64,000 nt of DNA from Euryodendron excelsum (taxonomy: Eukaryota > Streptophyta > Magnoliopsida > Ericales > Pentaphylacaceae), in contig CM065399.1 in NCBI GenBank assembly GCA_033060915.1, forward strand, positions 16,568,001 through 16,632,000, in the 5' to 3' direction. A program made the position numbers and the translations under genes. The notes beneath the pieces are model-generated. The model had not been told where the DNA came from, ran no database searches, and saw nothing but the letters and a program-made list of their open reading frames with translations. Below, one piece after another: positions 1 to 12,030 of the stretch (the first letter of the stretch is position 1; the number at the start of each line of letters is the position of its first letter).

Positions 1-136
1 AGCAGCGCCTTTATTTATTGTCGTGGGCTCAACTCCATGCTTCCTTCTTCAATCCCTATAAATCGAATCCTCAAGGTCTAGTTTCTCTACATTCTCTATT
101 TGGAAACCTTCATAGAATTGCTTAAGTCGATGGCCA
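1..136 (-). pseudogene. Distal C-terminal fragment of gypsy integrase, cut off by the copia solo LTR
   Basis: On the minus strand the segment directly behind the solo LTR reads GHRLKQFYEGFQIENVE and continues to about base 70. This is the familiar tail of Athila/Tat integrases (NGHRLKPFY form). It is in frame with KVFKVNG on the other side of the insert once one copy of the target duplication is removed. A stop follows a few codons later. Confidence 0.8.
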
Positions 137-1813
137 TGTTGACTCAATGCCTTGATTTTTATTATAACAAAACTTGGTTTAATGATCTAATAATTCTACT
201 TAAGTGTGCAGATTAATTATTAGATTTCTATCATGACTTGAAGCTTATCACAATGGAGAACTTGTGATGCAAATATTAGAATAAAGGTTGATAAGTACGA
301 TGAGAAAACATATTCAGCAAAGCTAATCTTATAAGGGAATGAAAGAATTTCAAGATGATGAAAATCTTCAATTGAAGGTTGATAAGTATGAAGGAATGGC
401 ATATTCAACAATGGTGATCTTATAGAGAATGAAAATATTTCAAGATGATGGATGTCAAGGAAGAAGATTGAAAATGCTCAAAATCTTGAATAAAAAGAAT
501 GAGCCATATCTGTTGAAGAGTTCTCAAAGAACAGTTGAAATATGAAAAGCTTAAGTCTTGGAAGCTCTCTTAAAGATCTTGAAGGAAACTTGAATCAATG
601 GATGAAGCAATAATAATTGAAGAGCTCTACATGTAATCAAAAGTGAATTGATTTTAACTTAAAGAGTTAAAGGTGTTCTTGAAGTCAACATGCCTTGAAG
701 AAGTCTTTTCAAGCCTTAGAAACCTTATTTGGATGATCCTTAAAGAGCTTGAAGACATTAAAGAAGATTGAAGAAATATTGCAAAAGTTAAGGATTTTGC
801 TAAAAAGAGTCGACCCCTCAAGCAAAAGAGTCGATTCATTCAAACAGAGGCTGAAAATGTTGATGGAGATCAAAAGAGTCGACCCCTTACTCTAAAAGAG
901 TTGACTCATTCCAACAGAGAATTGGTTTTGCAGTTTCAGGACAAAAGAGTCGACCCCTAGCACAAAAGAGTCCACTCATTTGGGCAGAGCCTTCAAAAAT
1001 CTGCTGAAACACAAAAAAAGTCGACCCCTGCTTAACAAGAGTCGACTCATTTACAGAAACGGCTAGATTTTTGAACGTTATACTCCGCCGTTCTTGCATC
1101 AAATGGTCTCCCACCCACCACCAACGACTAGAAACAATCCATGGCTATAAATACAAGATCCCTACAGCTTCTAAACATAAGAAAAAGTGATTATACTTGC
1201 TGAATCAACATCTTGAAGCTAAAAATCTGTTGTGCCCTCACTGCTACATATTTTGCTGAGTGATTAAGGTTATCTATTGAGCTATTCTTATTTATTTACT
1301 CTTTAGGAGAGTTAGTATTTGTAAAACCTTTATTCATTTCAGTTGGGTGGGTTTGTAAACCTGTGAGTTTGAGTGTTCTTAGGTAAAAACACTTGTAAGT
1401 TTGAGTGAAGCTTGGACAAAATCACTTGTAAGTTTGAGAGAAGCTTGGACAAAATCTCTTAGGTTGTGAGAGCTTGGGAAAGAACTCTTGTAAGAGTGAG
1501 TTGGACACTTGTAGCAAAACTAGCAGCTGTGTAAAGGACTTTACATAGTGGAATACCTTCGAAATGATCGAAGAAGAGAGGACGTAGGCAAGGTTGGCCG
1601 AACCTCTATAAATCTGGTACTCTTCTTTTCTTGCTCTGTTTTGCTTATTTGCTTACTATACTTGCTTGTATTGTGTTTCATTATTTTCTTGATTGATTTA
1701 TACTTAGATTAATTATTGTTGAAATACATAAACTATTTTCAGTTACATTATTTGTTATAAATTCTATAAAACCCAATTCACTCCCCCTCTTGGGTTGCCT
1801 TCTTGGGGCAACA
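137..1813. mobile_element. Ty1/copia-type solo LTR (1677 bp) inserted in the gypsy integrase
   Basis: The element starts TGTTGACTC and ends GGGGCAACA. It is flanked by the 5-bp direct repeat GGCCA at 132-136 and 1814-1818. No internal domain is present, so it is a solo LTR left by LTR-LTR recombination. The T-rich end with CCAATTCACTCCCCCTC just before the terminus is typical of plant copia LTRs. Removing the insert and one GGCCA rejoins the reading frame of the interrupted integrase C-terminus, which confirms both edges. Copia rather than gypsy is an inference from the LTR end only. Confidence 0.9.
809..1060. repeat. About 70-bp tandem repeat with paired GTCGAC motifs in the copia LTR
   Basis: Four imperfect units start near 809, 878, 949 and 1020. 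Each holds AAAGAGTCGACCCCT followed about 20 bp later by a second AAAGAGTCGACTCATT-like copy. GTCGAC is a 6-bp palindrome. Confidence 0.8.
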
Positions 1814-2975
1814 GGCCATTCACCTTGAACACTTTGGAAGTGGCTAAGCTTTAAATTTCAACTGTACTATGAGGAAAAACATTAGTAACAAAAAAAGGTC
1901 CAATCCAACGAGAATGCAACTTACTCGGAAACAAACGAAGCAGGGACTGGTATAGAAGAACTTTCTGACCAACTTTAAACTCCTTCCTAGAAATCATCTC
2001 GTCATGAAAAGCCTTTGTCTTTTCCTTGTAAATCCTTGCACTCTCATAGGCATCATTACGAATTTTCTCCAACTCTTGGAGTTGCAATTTCCTATGTTCT
2101 CCACTTTCATCCATCTTCATGTTAAAACTCTTGATAGCCTAGTAAGCTTTGTGTTTTAGCTTAACTGGAAGGTGGCACGGTTTTCCAAATACCAATCTAT
2201 AAGATGACATACCAATGGGCGTTTTATTTGCAGTCCTGTACGCCCACAAAGCATCATCCAAGCGCAAACTCCAATATTTTCTACTTGGGTTGACCATCTT
2301 TTCAATGATGGACTTGATCTCTCGATTTGACACTTCCGCTTGTCCACTAGTTTGCGGATGATATGAAGTTGACACCTTGTGTGTTACATGGTACTTTCTC
2401 AACAAAGTCGCCACAGTTCGATTGCAAAGGTGAGTACCTCGATCACTTATTAGAGCTCTTGGAATTCCAAACCTGGAGAATATGTTAGACTTGATAAAAT
2501 CTGCAACAACTTTAGAATCATCAGTCCTGGTGGTTTTAGCTTCCACCCATTTCGAGACATAATCAACAACAAGCAAGATATAAACATCACTAAAAGATAC
2601 AAGAAATGGTCCCGTGAAATCAATCCCCTAAACATCAAAAATTTCACAAAATAGTATAGGATTTTGTGACATCTCATTCCTGTGGGATATATTACCTGTC
2701 TTTTGACAAGGATCGCATGACTTACAATAAGAATATGAATCTTGAAATAGAGATGGCTAATAAAAACCACATTCTAGCACTTTTCTCGTCGTTCTCTTGG
2801 CTCCAAAGTAACCTCCACAAGCATAAGAATGACAAAAGGTTAAAATAGACATGATTTCATTTTCAGGAATGCACCTTCTGATCACTTGATCCACACAATA
2901 CTTCCATAAGTATGGGTCATCCCACATATAGTATTTGGCATCACTCTTGATCTTATCTCTTTGAGCCTTAGACAA
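1814..2975 (-). pseudogene. Ty3/gypsy integrase remnant
   Basis: The catalytic core is readable on the minus strand: GIDFTGPF carries the first Asp, LISDRGTHL the second and [13 protein letters not shown] the Glu of the D,D-E triad. An N-terminal zinc-finger-like part lies at 2757-2975 (FCHSYACGGYFG). There the second His of the usual GGHFG motif is Tyr. Stops near 2635, 2136 and 1847 break the frame, and the copia solo LTR removes the last part, so no active enzyme can be made. Integrase would insert the element cDNA into the host genome. Confidence 0.88.
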
Positions 2976-4536
2976 ACCAGTAGGTAATATGTTAAACCAA
3001 ATAATTTACAATATTTGCATACCAAGGTAATGTCACACTTGCGGAGAACAATTACTCATCAGGGAATGTTTCATGCAAATGAAGTTCATCCTTGACATAA
3101 GCTAAACGACTCAAATGATCGGCGACACAATTTTCTGTCCCTCTTTTGTCTTTGATCTTCAAATCAAATTCACTCAATAGAAGTATCCATCTAATTAATC
3201 TTGGTTTTGCCTCTTTCTTCGTCATCAAATAATAAAGAGCTACATGATCAAAGTAAACAATGATTTTAGTACTAAGTAAATAAGATCAAAAATTTTTTAA
3301 AGCAAAAACAACAACTAAAAGTTCTTTTTCGATAGTAGTATAATTTCTCTGAGCATCATTCAAAGTTCTTGAAGCATAGTAAATGGCATAAGACACTTTT
3401 TCAATTCTTTGACCCAAGACAACGCCTACTGCATAATCATTTGCGTCGCACATTATCTCGAAAGGAACGTTCCAGTTAGGAGGTTAGATAACTAGGGTAG
3501 AAGTCAACAGTTCCTTTAGCTTATCAAACACTTTTTTACATACTTCATTGAACTCAAAAGCCACGTCCTTTTGTAGTAACTTGCATAGGAGTGATGCTAT
3601 TTTGGAGAAGTTCTTGATGAATCTTCGGTACAAATCTACATGTCCAAGAAAAGAATAAACTTCCCGCACACTAGTGGGATAAGGTAAAGATTGAATAATG
3701 TCAATTTTAGCTTTGTCAAATTCAATTCCCCTAGATGAAACAACATGACCTAACACTATACCTTGTTCAACCATAAAATGACATTTTTCAGAGTTTAACA
3801 CAAGATTAGTTTCCATGCATCTTTGAAGAACAAGTGTAAGGTTGTGCAAACAATTATCAAAGGAGTCTCCATAAATTGTGAAATCATCCATAAAAACTTC
3901 TATGATATGCTTAATATAATCTAAAAATATGCTAACCATACACCTTTGGAAAGTGACGGGGGCATTGCAAAGGCCGAAGGGCATGCGACGATATGCAAAA
4001 GTTCCAAATGTGCATGTAAAAGTTTTCTTTTCTTGATCCTCTAGCGTAATTGCATTCTGAAAATAACCAGAAAAACCATTAAGGAAATAATAGTAAGAAT
4101 GACCAACTAACCTTTTAATCATTTGATCAATAAAAGGTAAAGGAAAGTGGTCCTTGCGGATTACAACATTTAATTTTCTATAATCTATACAAACCCTCCA
4201 CCCATTCTGACCACGGGTAGGAACTAACTTATCATTTTGGTTTTTCACAACAGTTATTCCAGTCTTTTTAGGAACCACTTGAACTGGGCTAACCCAATTG
4301 CTATCCGAAATAGGATAAATCATTCCAACTTCAAGAAGTTTAAGGATCTCCTTCTTTACTACTTCCATCATGGGTGGATTTAATCTTCTTTGCAGTTGAC
4401 GGGAAGGTTTTGCTTCCTCTTCAAGTAGTATACGATGCATGCATGTAGATTGGCTAATTCCTTTAATATCCACAATTGTCCAACCAATAGCCATCTTATG
4501 CTCCTTTAGGACCTGCACAAGTTTTTTTTCTTGCAA
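2976..4536 (-). pseudogene. Ty3/gypsy reverse transcriptase and RNase H remnant
   Basis: The open part at 3484-4536 (350 aa) contains the RT fold in order: PISDSNWVSPVQVVPKK, WRVCIDYRKLN, DHFPLPFIDQM, RRMPFGLCNAP and the catalytic box EVFMDDFTIYGD (FMDD, the usual gypsy variant of YxDD). The thumb region follows (FLGHVDLYRRFIKNFSKIA). RNase H lies at about 3000-3480 but is broken by stops; only stretches such as the [17 protein letters not shown] motif around 3220-3280 can be read. This part of pol makes the element cDNA. Stops separate it from protease and integrase. Confidence 0.9.
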
Positions 4537-4821
4537 CTCACAAAGTTAACTAGAGACGATCACTGGTAATGTTCCTCCGTCTCCAAGGAACACGTACTTG
4601 AGGTGACTAGGGAGAGGCTTCAAATCTGAAATAGGGGCATGCAAAACAGAGGATAAAGGCCTTTCGTTAGAAACTGGTAATGCACCATAAGGCACGTTAC
4701 CTGACTGCTGTAACTTTAGAAAATCATTCAGTGCTACAACAGTTTCTTACAGATCAATACTCAATGCTAACTCTCCATTCTCTTCCTTAAGATGCTTACT
4801 GATGGCGACTTCCAATATATC

Positions 4822-5406
4822 TTATCCATCAAGTTCAAAAACTTCCTGTACTAAAGAATCAATCACATCAATAGAATAAACAGGATTATCATCACAAAGG
4901 TATTTCATGACATCATAAATATTAAACTTAACAATTTCACTATCAAATTCCATGGTTAATGTGCCACTATGAACATCCATCTTGGTCTTAGATGTCTTTA
5001 AAAATCGTCTTCCTAACAAAATAGGGGCATTTTGGTCTCCATTTTCCATATCAAGCACATAAAAATCAGCAAGAAAAACCAAATCATTAACTTGTACAAG
5101 AACATCCTCAACTACACCCTTAGGATAGGCATTAGATCTATCAGCCAATTGAATCACAACACTAGTTTTATTCAAAGGTTCGAGTTTCAAAGAAGTATAT
5201 ATAGAATATGACATGACATTAATGGAAACTCCTAAATCTATCATGGCCTTCTCAAATCTAGTGTTACCTATCATATAAGGGATAGTAAACATACCTGGAT
5301 TCTTACACTTCGCAGGGAGTTTTCTTTGAATAACTGCAAAAATATTCTCCCTTAATCTCACCTTCTCACATCCGTTAAGTTTCTGTTTCCTCTTAATTGT
5401 ACACAA
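4822..5406 (-). pseudogene. Ty3/gypsy aspartic protease remnant
   Basis: The 194-aa open frame holds the retropepsin active site as AMIDLGVSINVM, where plant Athila-type elements usually have DLGASIN. A later ILLGRRFLKT motif is typical of the second half of the fold. It lies between gag and RT on the same strand, as expected. Stops on both sides isolate it from the neighbouring domains, so it is a fossil. Confidence 0.87.
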
Positions 5407-5465
5407 TTCTTTAAGAAATTTAGCATAACGAGGTACTTGTTTGATAACATCTAAAAGTGGAAGAT

Positions 5466-6975
5466 TTACCTCGCATCTACGAAAGTTTCATATAAATCTT
5501 TAGTTTGCTCATCTTTTCTAGATTCTGCTAAAGCTTGAGGAAAAGAAGGTGCAGGTTTGTAATCAGAAAGAGGTGGGAACTTACACTTAGGTACGTCATC
5601 GTCATTGAGAACGTTCTCGTTTGTTATGACATTTTTCTCCTTTTCTTGATTCAACGGTACAGGGGCTGCTTTTACTGGAATATCAATCTCTTTACCACTT
5701 CTCAAGACAATTGCACTTGCATTTTCTCTTGAATTTACTACCGTCTGAGAGGGTAATTTTCCTGAACTTTAGGCTTCTAGCCGACTAACTGCGGTTGCCA
5801 TCTGGCTCATCTGATTGTCTAGACTTTGAATACTGGCCCTCGCCTCTTGTTGAAATTGTTTTGTCTCCTGCTGAAATTGCAAAGTATTAGTGGCAAGGGA
5901 CTTAACAATATCTTCTAAAGACATACCTAAAACAGAAGTTTGGCCTGGTTGTTGTCTAGGGGGGTATGGTTGCTTATATTACTGGTAGCTTGGACAATTT
6001 TGAATCACGGGCTGATTTACTTGTGGATTCCCATAGCTAAGATTGGGGTGATCCCTCCATCCCGAGTTATACGTGCTCGAATAAGGATCATACTTTCTTT
6101 ACAGTTGTCCACAAAAACCACTTGCTGCATTCACTTACTCCATGGGCTCCTCTTACAGAGTTGGACACATATCAGTTGGATGCCCTGCTTCTGAACAAAT
6201 TACACAAGCCTTCGTCGTTTGCATATTACCTACGGCCATTTGACGAACAAGAGAAGTTAGACTTGTAATTTTTTGTTCAATGGAGGAAATATTTACTTCA
6301 TTGACTTGCTTGGATGAATGGTCAATTCTAGTGCCAAATTGTTGAGAATTGGCTGCCATATTTGTAATCAGATTTCTCGCTGCCTCGGGAGTTTTATCCA
6401 CCAAAACTCCTCCACTAGTAGCATCAATCATGCTCCTATCAGTGGGCAAAAGGCCCTCATAATTTCTTGAAACGTTCCCAGTATTCATGTAAGGACTCTC
6501 CGTTGTGCTGTCTTACACCATAAATTTCTTTTCGAATGTTGGCCGCCCTTGAAGCTGGGAAATATTTCTCCAAAAATAATATTTTCATCTCGTTCCATGT
6601 GGTAATACTTCCGGAGGGTAGATAATAGAGCCAATCCTTAGCTGAATCCTTCAAAGAAAATAGAAAAGCTCTTAATTTAATTTGCTCTTCAGTCACCCCC
6701 GTGGGTTTCATACTCGTGCATACTACATGAAACGTCTTTAGATGTTTGTGGGGATCTTCACCTACAAGACCATGAAAAGTGGGCAAGAGATGTATTAATC
6801 AAGATTTTAATTCAAAGTTAGTAGGAACATCTAAAGTAGGGAATGTTATGCATAAGGGTTGTTGATTCAGATCAGGGGCTGCAAGTTCTTTCAAAGTTTA
6901 ATTTCCAGCCATGACTTCCTCCTCTTCTAAATCAGAATCGCTAACAAATAGGGAATCAAGAGTTGGATAATTCTC
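5466..6975 (-). pseudogene. Ty3/gypsy gag remnant (capsid plus zinc knuckle)
   Basis: At 6457-6786 the capsid-like segment reads FSLKDSAKDWLYYLPSGSI, then EMKILFLEKYFPASRA and ESLHEYWERFKKL, the retrotransposon gag domain of Athila-type elements. At 6153-6488 a single CX2CX4HX4C knuckle (CVICSEAGHPTDMC) marks the nucleocapsid. A further lysine- and proline-rich segment at 5466-5705 leads into protease. The first part towards the primer site is at about 6790-7080. Stops and frame changes are frequent. Confidence 0.88.
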
Positions 6976-7215
6976 TACAGAATTTCTCTGAGCTTCCCTT
7001 CTTGACTTGTGTAATGTTCTCTCTATTTCTAAATCGCACTGTAAATCACCTTGATTAGAAGATCGAGTTATGCTCATAAATACTCAAGAAAACTCTAACC
7101 AACCCTAAAAAACAATTTAGAAAAAAAATCTAGAGTAATGAAATTAATTAAAATATCTTTTTTTTTTCCGAATGAAATAAAGATCACAAGAAGCACAAAA
7201 ATTAACTAAAATCAC

Positions 7216-7233
7216 TCCCTGGCAACGGCGCCA
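7216..7233 (-). other. Primer-binding site complementary to tRNA-Asp
   Basis: The minus strand reads TGGCGCCGTTGCCAGGGA. It matches the 3' end of plant tRNA-Asp including CCA in 17 of 18 bases; the usual form has GGGGA in place of AGGGA. It lies 13 bp inside the proposed LTR edge at 7247. Confidence 0.85.
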
Positions 7234-7849
7234 AAATTTGGTGGACTGTCACGGGCATCCAAAAATAAAACCGATACCCAAAAACAATTATATAGTAGTG
7301 TGAGTAAGGATCATTCCCATGAAAAGTGTTTAGTTTCGTTTTATGCTATGTGTCGCGCCCAGATTTTTCGCACTCGAGGAATACTCACTCAAGCGGGAAA
7401 AATGTTGTACTCTCTCGTTAGAACTCACCCTCATAGAAGAATGAGTCCGACTAGGTTTGCATTAAAAAATCGGTTTGAATAAAGGGCTTTTGAAAAAGAT
7501 TCGGAGTCGCCACCTAACTTGATTAAGGTGAGTTAGGTCACCTAAAGACTAAGCATAGTCTAAAAACTACACTTAGGGTTTTTGAAAAAACGATTTGAAA
7601 ATATCTCCTCGAGAGAGGGTTTTTTAGGAAAACGGGTTGTTTGGCAACCTTTGGAAAACATTTAGCCCTTTTTAGAAAAATAACTCCGTTTGGTCTTTGG
7701 AATCAGTGATCTAGGTTCGGAGGTTGGTTACGTGTAAGGAAGACGCACTAAGCTATCACCCTACCCCGCTCTTTCGGTACCTACATGTCAACCTACCCTA
7801 GATTCACCTATGAGAGTCTTTAACTAACTAATGGTCAATCCTATTCACT

Positions 7850-9670
7850 TTGAAAAATAATGTTTGAAAGGAAACTAACATGATGCATGATATGCAAGTG
7901 CAAAATAAGAGAATGAAAAAATAGATTTAGAAAGAGATTGATTTGATTTGAAAATTGAAATTGGAAAGTTTGAAAATTGAAAGTAGAAATTTGAAAATAG
8001 AAATTTTGAAAACCACACCCATGAGGGTGAAATTGAAAGTTTGAAAAGTATTGTGACCGCACCTATGAAGGTTGCCTACATATCCCTTTGGGGGAATCAG
8101 GTCAGTCGTAGTTCGGACAAGAGTCCGATTGAAAAGAGATTGATTTGGAAGAGAGAGATTGAATTGGAAAGAGGATTTGATTTGAACTTAGAATAGAAGA
8201 TAGGAAATTGTTTTGGAAAGATTGAGGTTTAAGAAACCTAGACTTAGGCAAGGTGACTTAGGAAAGACTTGAGATTAAGAAAGATTGGATTGGAATGTTG
8301 GACTTGGAAGATTTGGAAACTTGGAATTTAGGAAAGATTTGGATTAGGAAAGTTTCGAATTAGGAAAGTGTTATTTTTGAAAAGTTTCATTTTTGGAAAG
8401 TTTTGAAATGGGAAAGTATTGAATTTAGAAATGTTTTGAATTAGGAAAAGTTTAGTTTAGGAAAGACTTAGAATTTAGAAAGTTTTAAGTTAAGAAAGTT
8501 TTGAATTTTGGAATGTTTCGAAAAAGAGAAGTTTTGAAAGTGGGAAAGTTTAGAAAAACAAGGAAGTTTTGAAAATAAGAAAGCTTTGGGAACAAGGAAG
8601 TTTTGAAATTGGAAAGAGTAGAAGTTTTAGGAAAGTTTAGAATTTAGAAAGATTTGGGTTTAGAAAGATTTAACTTAAGAAAGTTTTGAATCTAGGAAGC
8701 TTAGAATTTTAGAAATATTTGCAATTTAAAAAGTTTAGGATTTAGAAAGTTTTAGAGTTTGGAAAGATTTAAGATTTTAGAAAGTTTTAGAGTTTTAGAA
8801 AATCTTGAAATTAAGAAAGGTTTGAATTTAGGAAAGGTTTAAAAGCTTGAATTTAGAAAGTTAAGATTTGGAAAGGGGGTTGAATTGGGAAAGATTTTTA
8901 TGTTCAAGTTTTTTGAAACTTAGGGTTTAGGAAAGCGGAAGTTTAGGAAGAATTTGAATTAAGAAAAAAGTCGGATTAGGAAAGGATTGGATTTTGTTTC
9001 TAAAAGGGAAGGTTTGATTTCGTTTCCAAAAACGAAGGATAGGATCTAGTTTCCTAAATGGGGAAGATTTGATTCAGTTTCCTATAGAGAAGATTTGATT
9101 TGACAAGGATTTGGAAAGGGGGGTTTTAGAAACCCTAGATTTGAAAAACCATAGTTTTGACGTAGAAAATAGGTTTTGGAAACATGTATATTTTTTATGT
9201 GAAAACATGAGGTTTTGGAAACCTAGGTTTGGGGCAGAGTTTGAAAATCATGTTTTTCGAAAGAAAATTAGGGTTTCCTAATTGCGGGCTCTGAGGCTTG
9301 ATTTAGGCTCTAATGAAAAGGGATTTTTAGAAAGTGCGTTTTTTGAAACGAAATTTTTCTAGAAGGGAATCCTAGGGAGGAACTTTTGGAAAGTGAATTT
9401 GAAGAGGGAGTTTTTGAAAAAAGATTTTAAAAAGAAGGAGTTTTGGAACGTGCGTTTTTAGAAACGTAGATTTTGGAAAGAAGATTCTAGAGGAGAGTTT
9501 CTAAAAGAAAAATTTTGGGAAGAGAGTTTTTGGAAAGAGTTGTGGGGAACGTTTTTAGAAAGTAGATTTTGAAGAAAAGATTTTGGAGAGGAGTTGAAAA
9601 AGAGAGTTTTGAAAAACAGATTTTGGGAAGGAGTTTTTGAAAACAATTTTGAAGAGGAGAGTTTTTAGAA
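7850..9670. repeat. 1.8-kb purine-rich degenerate repeat inside the long solo LTR
   Basis: The plus strand is an irregular array of short units such as TTTAGAAAGTTTTGAA, TTAGGAAAG and GGAAAGATTTG. Pyrimidines other than T are scarce. No unit length is constant, and the long ORFs here follow from low complexity. No gene is present. Confidence 0.75.
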
Positions 9671-10579
9671 GGTGTAAAAATATCTCACTTTTCTAAAGCA
9701 ATTCTAACCATAAGAGGGCTAGAACCACTTTAGGAAAGCGGTTTTGAAAACAACAAGATTCGAAAATATAGACCATAAAAGGTCACTATTAATGTAACAC
9801 TTTCCTAAAGCAATCCTAGCCATGGAAAGGCTAGAATCACCCTAGAATTGTGGTTTTGAAAACATGTTTTTGAAAAAGAGATTTTGATGCAATTTTGAAA
9901 ATAAGTTTGAAAACGTTTTGAAAAACAACTTTGAAAACGGTTTTTGGAAGATGCAAGACTATGATATGCACAATGCAATTTGGGGTCGTGAACATACAAG
10001 GTTAAGGCTTCACCACATAATCAAGGGGGCCGGACCCATGTGATCTTTGGTTAGACTAGAAGAAAGCCCCCGACACGGTGACTCTCCAATAGCCCAATCC
10101 TACACATGGACCGGGAATCCCCTTGTTTCAAGCATGCAAAGAAAGGGTGGGAAAGAGATGGGGGATTAAAATAGAGAAAACCCAAGTGGGTTGGAGAGAG
10201 AAAAGAGAGGGGGAAAGTGCAGAAACTTAAATAGGGAGCCTACCTTGTATCTTGTTTATTTTACGCGCCGTGCTGTCTTTAGTCTTCGGTCTTGATCTTC
10301 ATCTTTCGTCTTCAAGAGTTGTCTTCAAGCTTCGGGTTGCAGCTCCTCCAGTCCAAAAGATGGTTGAAGGCTAGTGTATGAGTATATGGGGGAGTGTGTA
10401 ATTGTATAGGAGGCTAGGGTTTGTGTATGATGGCTAGGGTTTAGTGTAGGGTGGCTAGGGTTTGGAGAACCTAAGGAAACTAGGGTTTTTGGAGGTGCTC
10501 GAGCTTTGTATATCGAATTGTGTGATTTCTAGGTTAACTTTGCAGACCATTTTCACGTTGAATGAGGCTCTGTATTTAT

Positions 10580-10720
10580 AGAAGTTGGACGAACCTGGCA
10601 CCTGTTGCAGTGGCGCCAGGGCAAAATTTCACTTGGTGCCACTAAGAGTGGCGCCAGGCCAATTCTTGGCTTAGCACCACTACTAGTGGCGCCACCCACT
10701 TAGGAAACTTTATAAGTCGG
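10580..10720. repeat. Cluster of GTGGCGCCA-type palindromic motifs in the long solo LTR
   Basis: CAGTGGCGCCAGG, GAGTGGCGCCAGG and TAGTGGCGCCACC occur within about 100 bp, with degenerate forms (TTGGTGCCACTA, TTAGCACCACTA) between them. Confidence 0.65.
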
Positions 10721-10837
10721 CAAGCAACGTATCTTTGACTAGATTTGGGCGCCTATACTAGTGACTACCATGCGATCTTTAGCCTGGCTTCACTAGGAGT
10801 GACTCCGGAAAGTCTGGGAATGATTTGAAGGAGCCGG

Positions 10838-11440
10838 AAATGACCCGGGGGGCCGGAAAGAAGCAGGAACACTTAAAATAGTGTCCTGGAGGTATTTGAC
10901 TCGAAAAGTGAGGATAACATGTGTCGGAATGGTCGACCGGGCCTTTAGGGGCAAAACAGTCAATCTAACCGGAAAACTGCCGGGACAGACTCGGACTGTC
11001 CTGAAAGAAGACTGGGGATCTGGAAACATTATTTAGAATGTTCCCAGAGGTTTCCGGTTTGATTTCCAGAGCCGGCGTGGTCGGAAAAGGAGACCGGCCC
11101 ACCAGGGGCAAAACGGTCATTTTGCACCGGGTTGGCCAGAACTGACTCGGAATGATCCGGGAAGACAAGGAAAGGCTGAGAATACTACAAGAAGCATTCT
11201 CGGGAGGTTACCGGTTTGATACCCAGAGCCGGTGTGGTCGGAAAAGGAAACCGGCCCACCAGGGGCAAAACGGTCATTTTGCATCGGGTTGGCCAGAACT
11301 GACTCGGAATGATCCGAGAAGATAAGGAAAGGCTGAGAATACTACAAGAAGCATTCTCGGGAGGTTATCGGTTTGATACCCAGAGCCGGTGTGGTTCCCG
11401 GGGCATTCGGATGCCTAGGGGCAAAATGGTCATCTTGACC
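10838..11440. repeat. 157-bp tandem repeat, about four units, in the long solo LTR
   Basis: The last two unit starts (GATCCGGGAAGA at 11154 and GATCCGAGAAGA at 11311) are 157 bp apart and the units are nearly identical. Two more diverged units precede them. Shared blocks are CAGAGCCGGTGTGGTCGG, CCACCAGGGGCAAAACGGTC and TGGCCAGAACTGACTCGG. Confidence 0.85.
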
Positions 11441-11499
11441 GGAAAAGGTCCAAAGGGTAGTTTGGTCATTTTTCACCAAGGTGGGCTAACAGACACTGG

Positions 11500-12030
11500 T
11501 GTTGACCTAGGTTTTGAGTGTTTCCGCTACTCTAACGGTGTGAGTATTTCCGCTACTCGGACGGGGTTGATAATTTGTGAGTATTTCTGCTACTCTAACG
11601 GTTCTGTGAGTATTTCCGCTACCCTAACGGTTTCGTGAGTATTTCTGCTACTCTAACGGTTTTGTGAGTAGTTTCGCTACTCGGACCCTCTCGAGGAATA
11701 AATTATCTCGAGAGTGGGACTGGAAGGGGTCTTACCGTCTCCGAAGAGACGTGCTTGGATTGGAACCGTCTCGAGGAATAAACTGTCTTGAGAGTGGGTT
11801 TGGAAAGGGGTCTTACCATCTCCAAAGAGACGTGCCTAGATTGGAATCGTCTCGAGGAATAAACTGTCTCGAGAGTGGGATTGGAAATGGGTCTTACCGT
11901 CTCCGAGGAGACGTGCCTGGATTGTGAGTGTTTCTGTCACTCTAACGGTTTTGTGAGTATTTTCGTTACTCTAACGGTTTTGTGAGTAGTTTCGCTACTC
12001 GGACCGTCTTGAGGAATAAACTATCTCGAG
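11500..12030. repeat. 81-bp CTCGAG-containing tandem repeat and short TATTTCCGCTACTC repeats
   Basis: Three 81-bp units cover about 11688-11930, each with CCGTCTCGAGGAATAAACTG, CTCGAGAGTGGG and TCTTACCGTCTCC. A partial unit lies at about 12000-12040. They are flanked by about 30-bp units of GTGAGTATTTCCGCTACTCTAACGG type at 11518-11690 and 11930-12000. The 87-aa frame through the array is a by-product of the 3n period. Confidence 0.85.

Noticed and set aside
7851..9700. Possible CRISPR-like short repeat array
   Set aside because: Units are irregular, have no constant repeat with unique spacers, and lie in a plant LTR.
11664..11927. 87-aa repetitive frame
   Set aside because: Product of an 81-bp tandem repeat inside an LTR; no start context or relatives.
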